64,000 nt of DNA from Pseudorhodoplanes sinuspersici (lineage in GTDB: Bacteria > Pseudomonadota > Alphaproteobacteria > Rhizobiales > Xanthobacteraceae). A program made the position numbers and the translations under genes. Location of the stretch: assembly GCF_002119765.1 (NCBI RefSeq), contig NZ_CP021112.1:5450501-5514500 (forward strand). The letters run 5' to 3'. Of this stretch, positions 19,734 to 28,991 are shown piece after piece; within the stretch, counting starts at the first letter, position 1; the number at the start of each line of letters is the position of its first letter. The notes under the pieces are model-generated. The model was not told the origin of the DNA. It did not search any database and saw only the letters and a list, made by a program, of their open reading frames with translations.

Positions 19734-21932
19734 TTGCATCGACCAAAGGAACAGCCCTCAACTGTCAATCTGGTCGAACAGGTCGCCGAGGTTCCGTTCT
19801 ATATCCCTGCGACCGGACCCTCGACCCGCCCACGACGTAATCTCAAGCACGACGATTGCTTCGCGATTTTTGACAGCCATGGCGACATCGGCGCCAGCCC
19901 CGGCGGGCCCGATGGCCTGTATTGTCGTGACACGCGATTTCTTGGACATCTCGAATTGCTGCTCAACGGCACGCAACTGCTGTTGCTGGGTTCCAACGTC
20001 CGCGATGACAATGCATTGTTGACGGTGGATCTGACCAATCCCGACATCTATTTTGAAAACAAACTTGTCCTGCCGAAAGACACTCTGCACCTCGTTCGCA
20101 CGATCTTTCTCTGGAACAACACCGCCTATCAGCGCGTGCGTATTCACAATCACGGTGACCGAGCCGTCCATTGCGTCGTAGGGATGTCGTACTCGAGCGA
20201 CTTTGCCGATCTGTTCGAAGTTCGCGGCATGCGCCGCGCCAAACGTGGCAGTGCAAACAGCAAAATTCTGGGAGATGGTCAGGTCCAGCTTCAATATTGG
20301 GGTCTGGACGACGAATTGAGATGCACGGACCTTAGTTTCGCTCCGCCGCCGGACCGGCTTTCGACTGCCATTGCCTCTTACACGTTGTCACTCGCGCCCG
20401 GCGAAGCCAAAGCAATCGATCTGACGGTTGAATGTCGAAACGACGACCGTCATCCTGCACATCATCCCTTCCGGCGCGGGATGCGCGCAGCGCTTCAGGA
20501 GCGTCAACTCGCCACACGCAGCACAACAACGATCACGACATCCCACGACATCTTCAACGAGATGATATGCAGGTCCATGTCGGACCTGGCGATGCTCGTC
20601 ACACATACAGAACAGGGCCCCTACCCCTATGCCGGCATTCCCTGGTATTCGACGACATTCGGCCGGGACGGCATCATCACCGCGATCCAGACACTCTGGT
20701 GCTGCCCGGACATCGCGCGCGGTGTCTTGCGCCGGCTTGCGGCGTTACAGGCACAGGCATTCGATCCCTTGGCCGATGCAGAGCCCGGTAAAATCCTGCA
20801 CGAGATGCGCAGCGGTGAAATGGCCAACCTCCGCGAGGTGCCATTCAAACTCTATTACGGAAGCGTCGATTCAACGCCACTATTCGTCCTGCTCGCCGGA
20901 CTTTATTTCGAACGAACCGGCGATCTCGCATTATTGCGAGAGCTTTGGCCGAATATCGAACGCGCGCTGGAATGGATCGATGGCCCCGGCGATCCGGATG
21001 AGGATGGCTTTGTCGAATACCATCGCAACAACGATGATGGACTTGTAAATCAGGGATGGAAGGATTCTCACGACGCCATCTTCCATCAGGATGGCTCGAT
21101 GGCCGCTGGACCGATCGCGCTTTGCGAGGTGCAAGGCTACGTCTACGCCGCGAAAAAACACGCTGCGGGGATAGCCCGACGATTTGAGAAGCATGCTTTG
21201 GCCGACGCACTCGATCAGGCTGCCGATGCGCTCAAGGAGAATTTCGAAGCCGCCTTCTGGTGCGAGGACATCGGCACCTACGCGATCGCCCTCGATGGTG
21301 AGAAAAACCCGTGCCGCGTCAGGAGTTCAAATGCGGGACAGGTCTTGTTCAGTGGCATTGCGTCACCCGATCGTGCCAGCATGGTCGCCTTGCAGATGAT
21401 GCAGCCGTCATTTTTCTCGGGATGGGGCATTCGCACGATCGGACGTGAGGAGGCGCGTTACAATCCGATGTCCTATCATAATGGCTCGGTCTGGCCGCAC
21501 GACAACTCAATGATCGCTGCGGGCTTTGCGCGGTATGGCCACAAGGCCGCGGTCGCGCGGGTCTTCGGCGGCCTGTTCGATGCGGCAACTTATATGGATT
21601 TGCGACGTCTGCCGGAGCTGTATTGCGGCTTTCACCGGGCACGGGCGCGCGGACCGACGCTTTATCCCGTTGCCTGTTCTCCTCAGGCGTGGGCCGCCGG
21701 CGCACCGCACCAGCTCATTCAATCGTCGCTGGGTATCGAGTTTGACCCGGAACGGCATGAGATTGTGCTGCGCAATCCCGAACTGCCGTCGTTCATCAAC
21801 GAAATCACGTTGCGCGGTCTTCGTGTTGGCGCGTTGAGCGTCGATATCACCGTTGGCCGCCAGGATGACAGCGTCGCATTGAGGATCCTGCGCAACGACG
21901 GTCATGTGAAGGTCAGCATCTCCTTCAACTGA
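19734..21932 (+). CDS. Amylo-alpha-1,6-glucosidase-type glycogen debranching family protein
   Basis: A 732-residue protein with the two domains of the GDE_N_bis/GDE_C type. The N-terminal beta-rich part contains 'KHDDCFAIFDSHGDIG' and 'LYCRDTRFLGHLELLLNG'. The (alpha/alpha)6 catalytic barrel holds 'PWYSTTFGRDGIITAIQTLW', 'KLYYGSVDSTPLFVLLAGLY', 'GLVNQGWKDSHDAIFHQDGS' and 'MSYHNGSVWPHDNSMIAAG'. The family hydrolyses glucosidic bonds in glycogen-like or trehalose-like compounds; close rhizobial homologues are often just called amylo-alpha-1,6-glucosidase. Translation starts with TTG at 19734, with AGGA upstream, 3 bp after the glycosyltransferase stop. A cytoplasmic enzyme is expected because there is no signal peptide. 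Confidence 0.88.
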   Translation: MHRPKEQPSTVNLVEQVAEVPFYIPATGPSTRPRRNLKHDDCFAIFDSHGDIGASPGGPDGLYCRDTRFLGHLELLLNGTQLLLLGSNVRDDNALLTVDLTNPDIYFENKLVLPKDTLHLVRTIFLWNNTAYQRVRIHNHGDRAVHCVVGMSYSSDFADLFEVRGMRRAKRGSANSKILGDGQVQLQYWGLDDELRCTDLSFAPPPDRLSTAIASYTLSLAPGEAKAIDLTVECRNDDRHPAHHPFRRGMRAALQERQLATRSTTTITTSHDIFNEMICRSMSDLAMLVTHTEQGPYPYAGIPWYSTTFGRDGIITAIQTLWCCPDIARGVLRRLAALQAQAFDPLADAEPGKILHEMRSGEMANLREVPFKLYYGSVDSTPLFVLLAGLYFERTGDLALLRELWPNIERALEWIDGPGDPDEDGFVEYHRNNDDGLVNQGWKDSHDAIFHQDGSMAAGPIALCEVQGYVYAAKKHAAGIARRFEKHALADALDQAADALKENFEAAFWCEDIGTYAIALDGEKNPCRVRSSNAGQVLFSGIASPDRASMVALQMMQPSFFSGWGIRTIGREEARYNPMSYHNGSVWPHDNSMIAAGFARYGHKAAVARVFGGLFDAATYMDLRRLPELYCGFHRARARGPTLYPVACSPQAWAAGAPHQLIQSSLGIEFDPERHEIVLRNPELPSFINEITLRGLRVGALSVDITVGRQDDSVALRILRNDGHVKVSISFN

Positions 21933-22117
21933 TCAGTCGCAAAGGCTGCCCCTCCCGAAATACCGGAAAAAAGCGCGCCCAAACCAAAACCTCGACAGGC
22001 GGGGCTACCACCGCTAAATAGCGCCGTTCCAAAGTGGCCTTGAGGTCACGGCCACAGCGGCCTGTCGATCCAGGCCCGGGATCTTGATCAGGCTCGCCAT
22101 TCTCACGATAGATTTTT

Positions 22118-23044
22118 ATGCGCTCAAACCACCTTATGACAAGCAAACTATCCCGCCATCTGTCCAATCTCGAGACGGAAGCTATCGTCATCCTGCGGGA
22201 GGCCGCGATGGCCTTCGAGCGCCCCGTATTGATGTACTCGATCGGCAAGGATTCGAGCGTTCTGCTCCACCTGTGCCGCAAGGCTTTCCATCCGGCCAAA
22301 ATCCCTTTTGCCGCCCTCCATATCGACACCACGTGGAAGTTCCGCGACATGATCACCTTCCGCGACCGCATGGCCGCGGAGCTCGATCTCAACCTGATCG
22401 TCCACACCAACAAAAAAGCAATCGAGGATGGGGTTCACCCCATCAAATCGGGGTCGGCCATCTATACCCGTGAAATGAAGACACGGGCGCTGCGTGATGC
22501 GCTCGATATGCACCGCTTCGACGCAGCCATTGGCGGCGCGCGCCGCGACGAGGAGCCGAGCCGTTCCAAGGAACGCATCTTCTCGGTGCGTGGCCCGAAC
22601 CATTCCTGGGATCCGCGCCGGCAGCGTCCCGAACTCTGGCATCTTTACAATACACAGATCGCCACCGATGAGACGATGCGCGTGTTTCCGCTGTCCAATT
22701 GGACCGAACTTGATGTGTGGGAATACATCCTCGCCGAAGACATTCCGGTGGTGCCGCTTTATTTCGCCAAGGAGCGGCCGGTGGTCGAGCGCGGTGGCAG
22801 CCTGATCATGATCGACGACGACAGGCTTGAACTTGAGCCGGAAGAAAAGCAGCAAAACGTTCTTATTCGCTTCCGCTCGCTTGGTTGCTACCCGCTGTCG
22901 GCGGCAGTGCAATCGAGCGCAGCCAGCGTCGCCGACATCGTCGAGGAATTGCGTACCACGCGCATGTCCGAACGCGCTGGCCGCCTGATCGATGTCGACG
23001 AAACGTCCTCGATGGAGCGCAAGAAGCGTGAGGGGTATTTCTGA
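22118..23044 (+). CDS. cysD: Sulfate adenylyltransferase subunit 2
   Basis: Catalytic subunit of ATP sulfurylase, making adenosine 5'-phosphosulfate (APS) from sulfate and ATP together with the GTPase CysN. The PP-loop '[18 protein letters not shown]' lies near residue 40. It is followed by '[17 protein letters not shown]' and '[20 protein letters not shown]', both invariant in CysD. Length 308 is normal. The stop overlaps the start of the next gene (TGATG), indicating translational coupling with the cysNC fusion. The start could be the ATG at 22118 or at 22136; neither has a strong ribosome site. I saw no riboswitch in the 185-bp leader. Confidence 0.96.
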   Translation: MRSNHLMTSKLSRHLSNLETEAIVILREAAMAFERPVLMYSIGKDSSVLLHLCRKAFHPAKIPFAALHIDTTWKFRDMITFRDRMAAELDLNLIVHTNKKAIEDGVHPIKSGSAIYTREMKTRALRDALDMHRFDAAIGGARRDEEPSRSKERIFSVRGPNHSWDPRRQRPELWHLYNTQIATDETMRVFPLSNWTELDVWEYILAEDIPVVPLYFAKERPVVERGGSLIMIDDDRLELEPEEKQQNVLIRFRSLGCYPLSAAVQSSAASVADIVEELRTTRMSERAGRLIDVDETSSMERKKREGYF

Positions 23045-24909
23045 TGCACGCTCCTACTCATCGCGAACGCGATCATCTCCGTTTCCTTGCCTGCGGTGCC
23101 GTCGATGACGGCAAGTCGACCTTGATCGGTCGCCTGATGGCGGAAACCGGCTCCATTCCGGACGACCAACTGGCGAACCTCGTCCATCTGTCGAAGAAGT
23201 TCGGGACCACAGGCGGCAACCTCGATTATGCGCTGCTGCTTGATGGTCTCGAAGCCGAGCGCGAGCAAGGCATCACCATCGACGTGGCCTATCGCTATTT
23301 CGGCACGCCAAAACGCGCTTTCATCGTCGCCGACACGCCGGGACATGAGCAATACACGCGCAACATGGTCACCGGCGCGTCGAACGCCGAATTCGCCATG
23401 CTGCTGGTTGACGCCAAGGCCGGTTTGACAAAGCAGACATTGCGGCACAGCCGCATCCTGTCGCTGCTTGGCATTCGCCGCATTCTTCTCGCCGTCAACA
23501 AGATGGATCTCGTCGATTGCGCGGAGGCTCCGTTCGCGGCAATCACCGAAGACTTCCGCAAGTTCGTCTCGCAGCTATCCTTCGACCAGGTCGATGCAAT
23601 CCCGATTGTGGCCCGCGATGGCGACAACATCGTCCATCCTAGCAAGCGCATGCCCTGGTACAAGGGCCCGACCGTGCTTGCGCATCTGGAAACCGTCCCG
23701 GTCTCAACGCATCAGCGCGAGGAAGCGGCTCGCTTCCATGTTCAATCGGTGATGCGGACCGATACCGGCGGCCGCGGCTATGCGGGCTATGTTTCGTCCG
23801 GCGCTTTCAAAAAGGGCGACCAGATCATTGTCGCACGCTCGGGGCGTAAATCCACCATCAGCCGCATCTACGTCTATCCGTCCGAGATCGACAGCGTGGA
23901 AACCGGCCAGGCCGCGACCATTGAGCTGGCGGATCAGGTCGATATCGGCCGCGGCGATATTTTCGCGCCAGTCGATGCCGTGCCGGAAGTAGCGGACCAG
24001 TTCGCCGCGCATGTCGTGTGGTTAAATGACAATCCCATGCTGCCAGGCCGCACCTATTCGCTGCGGATCGGCACGCATACGGTCGCTGCGACCATCACCG
24101 CGTTGAAATACGGCACCGATATCGAGACCGGCGAACATGCAGCGGTGTCGACGCTTGCCATCAACGATATCGGCTTTTGCAATCTTGCAACCACCGAACC
24201 GATCGCTTTCGATCCTTACGCGAAGAACCGCGAAACCGGCGCCTTCATCCTTGTTGACCGTCAAACCGGTGCGACATCCGGCGCCGGCATGGCTGACTTC
24301 CCGCTTTATCGCGCGAGCAATCTCGTCAAACAGAATTACGAGATCGACAAGGGTTATCGCGCCAAGATGAAGGGGCAGCGGGCGGCCGTCGTCTGGTTCA
24401 CCGGACTGCCAAGCGCCGGCAAATCCACCGTGCTTAATCTCGTCGAGCAGAAGCTCAGCCGGCGCGGCATTCACACTTACGCGTTGGATGGCGACAACCT
24501 GCGCCTCGGCCTCAATCGCGATCTCGGCTTCACCGAAGCCGATCGCGTGGAAAACGTGCGCCGCGCCGGCGAAGTCGCAAGGCTCATGGTCGATGCTGGC
24601 CTTGTTGTCCTCTGCGCTTTCGTGTCGCCGTTCCGCAACGAGCGCCGATCGGTGCGCGAACGTCACGACGCTGGTGAATTCATCGAGGTGTTTGTCGATA
24701 CGCCGCTCGCAACCTGCGAGGCGCGAGACCCGAAGGGCCTCTATGCGAAGGCCAGAGCCGGCAAGGCTTTCCACGTGACCGGCATCGATTCACCCTACGA
24801 GCCACCGGAACATCCGGAAATCCATTTGCGGACTGAAACCGGGACACCGGACGCGATGGCCGAGCAGGTGATCGCCGATCTGGCGCGGATGGGGATTATC
24901 GCGCGATAG
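23044..24909 (+). CDS. cysNC: Bifunctional sulfate adenylyltransferase subunit 1 / adenylylsulfate kinase
   Basis: Fusion of the CysN GTPase and CysC APS kinase, as in NodQ and many alphaproteobacteria. Residues 1 to about 430 form the EF-Tu-like GTPase: P-loop 'GAVDDGKSTLIGR', 'DTPGHEQYTRNM', 'NKMDLVD' and two beta-barrels. After a short linker ('RAKMKGQRAAVVWFTG') the kinase domain begins with P-loop 'GLPSAGKST', 'LDGDNLRLGLNRDLGF' and 'FVDTPLATCEARDPKGLYAK', ending at residue 621. The product PAPS serves sulfate assimilation and sulfotransferases such as the one at 3059-3883. Start and cysD stop overlap by one base. Confidence 0.96.
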   Translation: MHAPTHRERDHLRFLACGAVDDGKSTLIGRLMAETGSIPDDQLANLVHLSKKFGTTGGNLDYALLLDGLEAEREQGITIDVAYRYFGTPKRAFIVADTPGHEQYTRNMVTGASNAEFAMLLVDAKAGLTKQTLRHSRILSLLGIRRILLAVNKMDLVDCAEAPFAAITEDFRKFVSQLSFDQVDAIPIVARDGDNIVHPSKRMPWYKGPTVLAHLETVPVSTHQREEAARFHVQSVMRTDTGGRGYAGYVSSGAFKKGDQIIVARSGRKSTISRIYVYPSEIDSVETGQAATIELADQVDIGRGDIFAPVDAVPEVADQFAAHVVWLNDNPMLPGRTYSLRIGTHTVAATITALKYGTDIETGEHAAVSTLAINDIGFCNLATTEPIAFDPYAKNRETGAFILVDRQTGATSGAGMADFPLYRASNLVKQNYEIDKGYRAKMKGQRAAVVWFTGLPSAGKSTVLNLVEQKLSRRGIHTYALDGDNLRLGLNRDLGFTEADRVENVRRAGEVARLMVDAGLVVLCAFVSPFRNERRSVRERHDAGEFIEVFVDTPLATCEARDPKGLYAKARAGKAFHVTGIDSPYEPPEHPEIHLRTETGTPDAMAEQVIADLARMGIIAR

Positions 24910-25000
24910 GCTCCCCTCGCATCGGCGATAGGTTCAAGCCGTTTCGGATACAATGCGGCGCGTGAAGGCTTCCGCTGATCATCGGTGCCGCACTGTTTTC

Positions 25001-25312
25001 CTAGTCGATGACTTGAATGATTCGCCGTGTCGATGGCTCGACCAGGTAAACCCGGTCATCGGTGTAGATATAACGATAGTTGTTCATACTGGGCCCCCAT
25101 TGCTGCGGGACCGTCGACAACTCGACGTCTTCCGGAACGGACTGGCCGACGGTGAGGTCGCGGTCCATTTCAATAACAGGAACGCTTTCCCGCTCCACAT
25201 ATTCGCGAATGATTGTCCGTTGCTCCGGCTCAATCGTAATCACTTGGGCAAAGCTCTGGCCTGAAACCAGCATCGACGCGGTCACGATTGTGGCGAGATA
25301 TAGCCGCTGCAT
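25001..25312 (-). CDS. DUF1236 domain protein, exported
   Basis: A 103-residue protein with a signal peptide ('MQRLYLATIVTASMLVSGQSFAQ') and one DUF1236 unit. The unit has the typical 'PEQRTIIREYV' motif, a proline/acidic stretch ('VGQSVPEDVELSTVP') and the terminal 'YRYIYTDDRVYLVEPSTRRI' with 'IQVID'. DUF1236 proteins are small periplasmic proteins nearly restricted to Rhizobiales; no function is established. The ATG at 25312 has GGAGA 6 bases upstream and starts the signal peptide. It converges with cysNC. Confidence 0.88.
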   Translation of the reverse strand: MQRLYLATIVTASMLVSGQSFAQVITIEPEQRTIIREYVERESVPVIEMDRDLTVGQSVPEDVELSTVPQQWGPSMNNYRYIYTDDRVYLVEPSTRRIIQVID

Positions 25313-25394
25313 GATGATCTCTCCTTTCGAGGTTACGATCATCAATCGCGCGACCACTGAAGGCGTTCCATGGTTCTTGCAGTTCGAATGGCGC

Positions 25395-26711
25395 TTAACT
25401 TGCCTGCACTTGATCAACAATTCTCTCGATTTTTGACAGGTGGCTGTCCCAGCTCTCCGGCTTGTAATCCCGCATCATCTTGAGTCGTTCCTGCCTGCGT
25501 ACCGAACCCGGCTGCAGATAATCATCGAGTGCCTGCATAAAACCACGGCCGTCGAGCGGATTGAGATAGTCGGCAAACACTCCTCCGGCTTCGCGGTGCG
25601 CATCGGTATCCGATGCAATCACCGGTGTTCCAAGCGCCAGGGATTCGGCAATCGGCAACCCGTATCCTTCGACAAAGGAAGGCGCGAGCAAGGCTGCGGC
25701 ACCCTTTAAGAGGGCCGCCATGCCGGCATCGCCGAGCGAGGCCACCTCGATCACACTTGGCGCAAGGCCTTTGCTCCGGTCGAGAAGCTCAAGAATGTTT
25801 TCGTTCTCCCATCCTCGCCGGCCGACCACGATCAGACGCGCGCGTGGATTTTTCCCTTCCTGCGTCCATCGATGCCAGACGGTGAGCAGATGGAGCAGAT
25901 TCTTGCGCGGTTCGATCGTGCCGACGATAACGAAATAAGGCACGCTGTTCTGGACTGGCGCAATGGCGCGGTGATCTGTGAAGACCCGTGTCAGTCCCAA
26001 AGGCACGACGTCGCAGGGCGGAACCGTTCTGCCCGCGTTCGACAGATGGGCGTCGAGTGCGCGGCGCGTCGCATCGGAAACCGTCACAACTCGCGTCGCA
26101 TGTCGCATCATCGTATCGATTCGCGCGCGATGACGTTCGGCTTCGCCCGGCCGGCAATATTCAGGATGCGTGATCGGGATCAGGTCATGCAGCATGAAGA
26201 TGCTGCGCATCGACGCATCGGAGAGCCACGCGAAGCGCGCCGGCCTGTTCAGCCGGAATTGCGAGACATGGATATAACAGCCGCCTTTGTTGCGAAATTC
26301 AGTGATGGATCGTGCATCGAGGCGATGCGCAGCACAGCGCAACCAGAGCGACACGATGCGCCGCCAATCGGCCAATGTGCGCTTGTCGTCAGGTGCGCCG
26401 ATACGCTGCGGCCGCTGGCGGCTACCGTCGATCGGCTCATTCAAGATCGCGCGCAATGTCTGGAAGCTCTGGTCGGACCGGATAACCTTCCCTGCAGTCC
26501 ATCGCGCCGCCGTTTCGTCTATGAACGGCTTTATGTCTTTCGCCCGCAGCACGCCGGAAAAATGCGGCCACGTCACGACGAAGCGGACATCGTCTTTGTT
26601 GGCGCGCTCAAGAAAATGTTGCGCATAAGCCATCTCGACGCGATCGATACCGGTCGGTGTTGCAAGATGCAGGTTTTCAACCAGCCGAGAGATATCGACG
26701 AGCAACGCCAC
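25395..26711 (-). CDS. Glycosyltransferase family 4 (group 1) protein
   Basis: A 438-residue GT-B glycosyltransferase. The N-terminus 'ALLVDISRLVENLHLATPTG' with 'IDRVEMAYAQHFLE' is the type seen in exopolysaccharide and mannosyl transferases. The C-terminal domain has 'VGTIEPRKNLLHLLTVWHRW', 'IVVGRRGWENENI' and 'PSFVEGYGLPIAESLALGTP' containing the E-x7-E donor motif. The start is GTG at 26711. It lies 18 bp after the PhyH oxygenase gene in the same direction, so the two are likely co-transcribed. The sugar and acceptor are unknown. Confidence 0.85.
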   Translation of the reverse strand: MALLVDISRLVENLHLATPTGIDRVEMAYAQHFLERANKDDVRFVVTWPHFSGVLRAKDIKPFIDETAARWTAGKVIRSDQSFQTLRAILNEPIDGSRQRPQRIGAPDDKRTLADWRRIVSLWLRCAAHRLDARSITEFRNKGGCYIHVSQFRLNRPARFAWLSDASMRSIFMLHDLIPITHPEYCRPGEAERHRARIDTMMRHATRVVTVSDATRRALDAHLSNAGRTVPPCDVVPLGLTRVFTDHRAIAPVQNSVPYFVIVGTIEPRKNLLHLLTVWHRWTQEGKNPRARLIVVGRRGWENENILELLDRSKGLAPSVIEVASLGDAGMAALLKGAAALLAPSFVEGYGLPIAESLALGTPVIASDTDAHREAGGVFADYLNPLDGRGFMQALDDYLQPGSVRRQERLKMMRDYKPESWDSHLSKIERIVDQVQAS

Positions 26712-26729
26712 GGATGAATAATGCCCGAT

Positions 26730-27782
26730 CTAGATTTGCGGCGGCGCGTCGAGGCGCAGGCGGCCAACCGGCTTCCACGGCATCGGCGCAATGCCGACAC
26801 GATCCAGCATGGTCAGGAACGATCCCATCCGCTGTTTCACCACCGGCAGAGCCAGCGGATCGAACCCGGTCCATAGCAGGAAGGGGTTGCGGCGCAATGT
26901 TGAATAAAGCTCAACCCGCTGCGTTGCTTTTGGGCTCGGCGTGCGGCCATGAAAACCGAAGGTATCGGCCACAACGAGCGTATTGGCTTTGACGGCGACC
27001 GGTTGCGGTTGCGGCAGGCCAAGCGCCTTGAGATCGTCCCGCGAAATCCGGAACGATCCCTCCGCGTGATCGCGCATGTCTTGTTGGCGCATGTCATGCC
27101 GGCTGGCGGCGATGCTCTGCGCCCGCTCCCAGGCGAGGCGCTGCGGCGTCAACGTATGCGAGCCCGGCACATAGAAAAACGGGCCGTCCTCCGGACCGAC
27201 ATCATGCAGGAAAAACCACGCTTTGGACGTGGAATGAAATGTGTCGGAATGGATCGCACATTGCGGATCGTCGGCGCCGACGCCCTGATTGGCGAGAATG
27301 CTCTGGATCGACATCACGGGCACACCGCCGGTCCCGCCGACATAGCGAATGAGCGATGACAAATCTGGCCGCGTCATAAAGGCTGCGAGGCCGGGCTTGG
27401 TCAGCCGCAGCGACGCTTCATCGAGAAACACGCGCCGCGTGACCGTATGCCCCTGCCGCATTTCGCGGGCATCCCAATCGTGATCGAGGATTTCCGCGCG
27501 CAGGTGTTCGAAATCGGCCTCGGGGAGAAAGTCGCTCTTCACCACGAAACCGTCGCGTTCAAAAGCCAGCCGGTCTGCCTCGCTCACCCCGCTAGCCAGC
27601 CCCCGGCGCCGATGCCGCGCCAGCCGCGCGGCCGTGCGCATACGGGCTTCATGCAGGCCCAGCCGGTTCAGCCGCTCGCTGCCGATGACCGGGTTGCCGA
27701 TGAACGACTTCGCGCCTGTCAGCACCGACAGACTCCAGAACGGCGCCTTCACGGCCGTCATCATTCCGGCACGAAGCGGCAT
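26730..27782 (-). CDS. Phytanoyl-CoA dioxygenase (PhyH) family protein
   Basis: A 350-residue Fe(II)/2-oxoglutarate-dependent oxygenase of the PhyH family. 'LAFERDGFVVKSDFLPEADF' opens the jelly-roll. The iron ligands are in 'CAIHSDTFHSTSKAWFFLHD' (H-x-D) and the distal His in 'VADTFGFHGRTPS', with 'GPFFYVPGSHTLTPQRL' between. Family members hydroxylate lipids or natural products; the substrate here is unknown. The ATG at 27782 has GGGGACC upstream. It is followed by a glycosyltransferase gene and preceded by a double palindromic repeat. The C-terminal about 70 residues ('LWTGFDPLALPVVKQRMGSF') extend beyond the core fold. Confidence 0.85.
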   Translation of the reverse strand: MPLRAGMMTAVKAPFWSLSVLTGAKSFIGNPVIGSERLNRLGLHEARMRTAARLARHRRRGLASGVSEADRLAFERDGFVVKSDFLPEADFEHLRAEILDHDWDAREMRQGHTVTRRVFLDEASLRLTKPGLAAFMTRPDLSSLIRYVGGTGGVPVMSIQSILANQGVGADDPQCAIHSDTFHSTSKAWFFLHDVGPEDGPFFYVPGSHTLTPQRLAWERAQSIAASRHDMRQQDMRDHAEGSFRISRDDLKALGLPQPQPVAVKANTLVVADTFGFHGRTPSPKATQRVELYSTLRRNPFLLWTGFDPLALPVVKQRMGSFLTMLDRVGIAPMPWKPVGRLRLDAPPQI

Positions 27783-27798
27783 GTGGATGGTCCCCCTG

Positions 27799-27847
27799 GA
27801 TCACGATGATTTTGGATCGAATCGATCCAAAATCATAAAACGTGATC
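27799..27847. repeat. Palindromic intergenic repeat (element B1)
   Basis: A perfect 15-bp inverted repeat (ATGATTTTGGATCGA at 27806-27820, complement at 27822-27836) is centred on one base. It is extended outward by GATCACG (27799-27805) pairing with CGTGATC (27841-27847). It lies just upstream of the PhyH start codon (27782), so it may influence that gene's transcript. Confidence 0.75.
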
Positions 27848-27860
27848 GATTCTAGTAGGT

Positions 27861-27913
27861 TAGAGCATGATGTTGTCCGAAAACCGCTTCGCACTTTTCG
27901 GCATCATGCTCTA
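27861..27913. repeat. Palindromic intergenic repeat (element B2)
   Basis: TAGAGCATGATG (27861-27872) pairs with 27902-27913, and inside it CCGAAAA (27877-27883) pairs with TTTTCGG (27895-27901). This 'GAGCATGAT...TCCGAAAA...CACTTTTCGG...ATCATGCTC' element is, from memory, one of the commonest intergenic repeats of Rhizobiales. It stands 13 bp from element B1. The remaining bases to 28028 show no gene. Confidence 0.8.
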
Positions 27914-28028
27914 GCGCAGAGGTTGCGCAAGCCGCTATCAACACTCGCTCCAGCGTGCGTTGTCAACGGCATCCCGTTCCGGCTCGCGGAAAGCCGGGCT
28001 CATCTGCCATTTTTGAATTCCGGTGTTT

Positions 28029-28991
28029 TCAAATCCGGTCTGCGTTCACACACCGGACGAAATGTCCGGCTCCCGTTTCCCGCAGCATCGGCACATCGGA
28101 ACAGATGTTCGACGCCGATGCGCAACGCGGCAGAAAAGCGCAGCCGGGGGGCACCGTATCGAGACGAGGCGGCGACCCGGGGATCGCCTCGAGCCGACGG
28201 CCCCGCTCCGCACCGCGCATCGTCGACGATAGAAGCCCGCGCGTATAAGGATGCGACGGCGACTTCACGACTTGGCGCACCGAGCCGCTTTCGACAATGC
28301 GGCCGGCATACATCACCGATATCCGGTCGCTGATTTCCACCGCAACGCCGATATCATGTGTGACGAAAATAACGGCCATGCCGAGTTCACGCTGCAACTC
28401 GCGCAAGAGCAACAGGATCTGAATCTGCACGGTCGCGTCCAGCGCCGTGGTCGGCTCATCCGCCAGCAGCACCTTCGGCCTGCAAGACAGAGCGAGCGCG
28501 ATCATCGCGCGCTGCCGCATACCGCCCGACATTTCGTGTGGATAGGCTTCGAGCCGGCGCTTGGCCGATGGAATCCGCACGCGCTCCAGCATCTCCAGCG
28601 CACGCTGGCGCCCGGCCGCGAATGATACATTCTCGTGCTTGACCACGGTCTCGGCGATCTGTTCGCCGATCGTATAGACCGGGTCAAGCGCCAGCATCGG
28701 TTCCTGAAAAATCATCGACACCACGCCGCCGCGCAAATGCTCGAGCGCCGGTGCATCAAGCGTCATGACATCCTGACCACCGACTTTGATGCTGCCACTG
28801 ATGTCGGTGCGCCGCTCCGGCAGCATGCGCAACAATGTCCGCAAGGTAACACTTTTACCGGATCCCGATTCTCCGAGCAGACCCAGCACTTCGCCCTGTG
28901 CCAGAGAAATATCGACGCCATTGAGCGCATGGACCGTCCGCTCGCCGTTGAAGCGCACATGAAGATTGCCGATTTCGACGATCGGATTCAT
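28029..28991 (-). CDS. Peptide/nickel-type ABC transporter ATP-binding protein (DppD/OppD type)
   Basis: A 320-residue ABC ATPase of the oligopeptide-transporter class. Walker A is '[18 protein letters not shown]', the signature is '[20 protein letters not shown]', followed by Walker B '[13 protein letters not shown]', the H-loop '[11 protein letters not shown]' and the C-terminal oligo_HPY region with clustered Cys ('[10 protein letters not shown]') that often holds an Fe-S cluster. Its start overlaps the amidase stop by 4 bp (ATGA). It is the last gene of the SBP-permease-permease-ATPase-AtzG-amidase-ATPase operon; the partner ATPase is at 30598-31659. The imported substrate is probably the amide hydrolysed by the operon amidase. 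Confidence 0.92.
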   Translation of the reverse strand: MNPIVEIGNLHVRFNGERTVHALNGVDISLAQGEVLGLLGESGSGKSVTLRTLLRMLPERRTDISGSIKVGGQDVMTLDAPALEHLRGGVVSMIFQEPMLALDPVYTIGEQIAETVVKHENVSFAAGRQRALEMLERVRIPSAKRRLEAYPHEMSGGMRQRAMIALALSCRPKVLLADEPTTALDATVQIQILLLLRELQRELGMAVIFVTHDIGVAVEISDRISVMYAGRIVESGSVRQVVKSPSHPYTRGLLSSTMRGAERGRRLEAIPGSPPRLDTVPPGCAFLPRCASASNICSDVPMLRETGAGHFVRCVNADRI

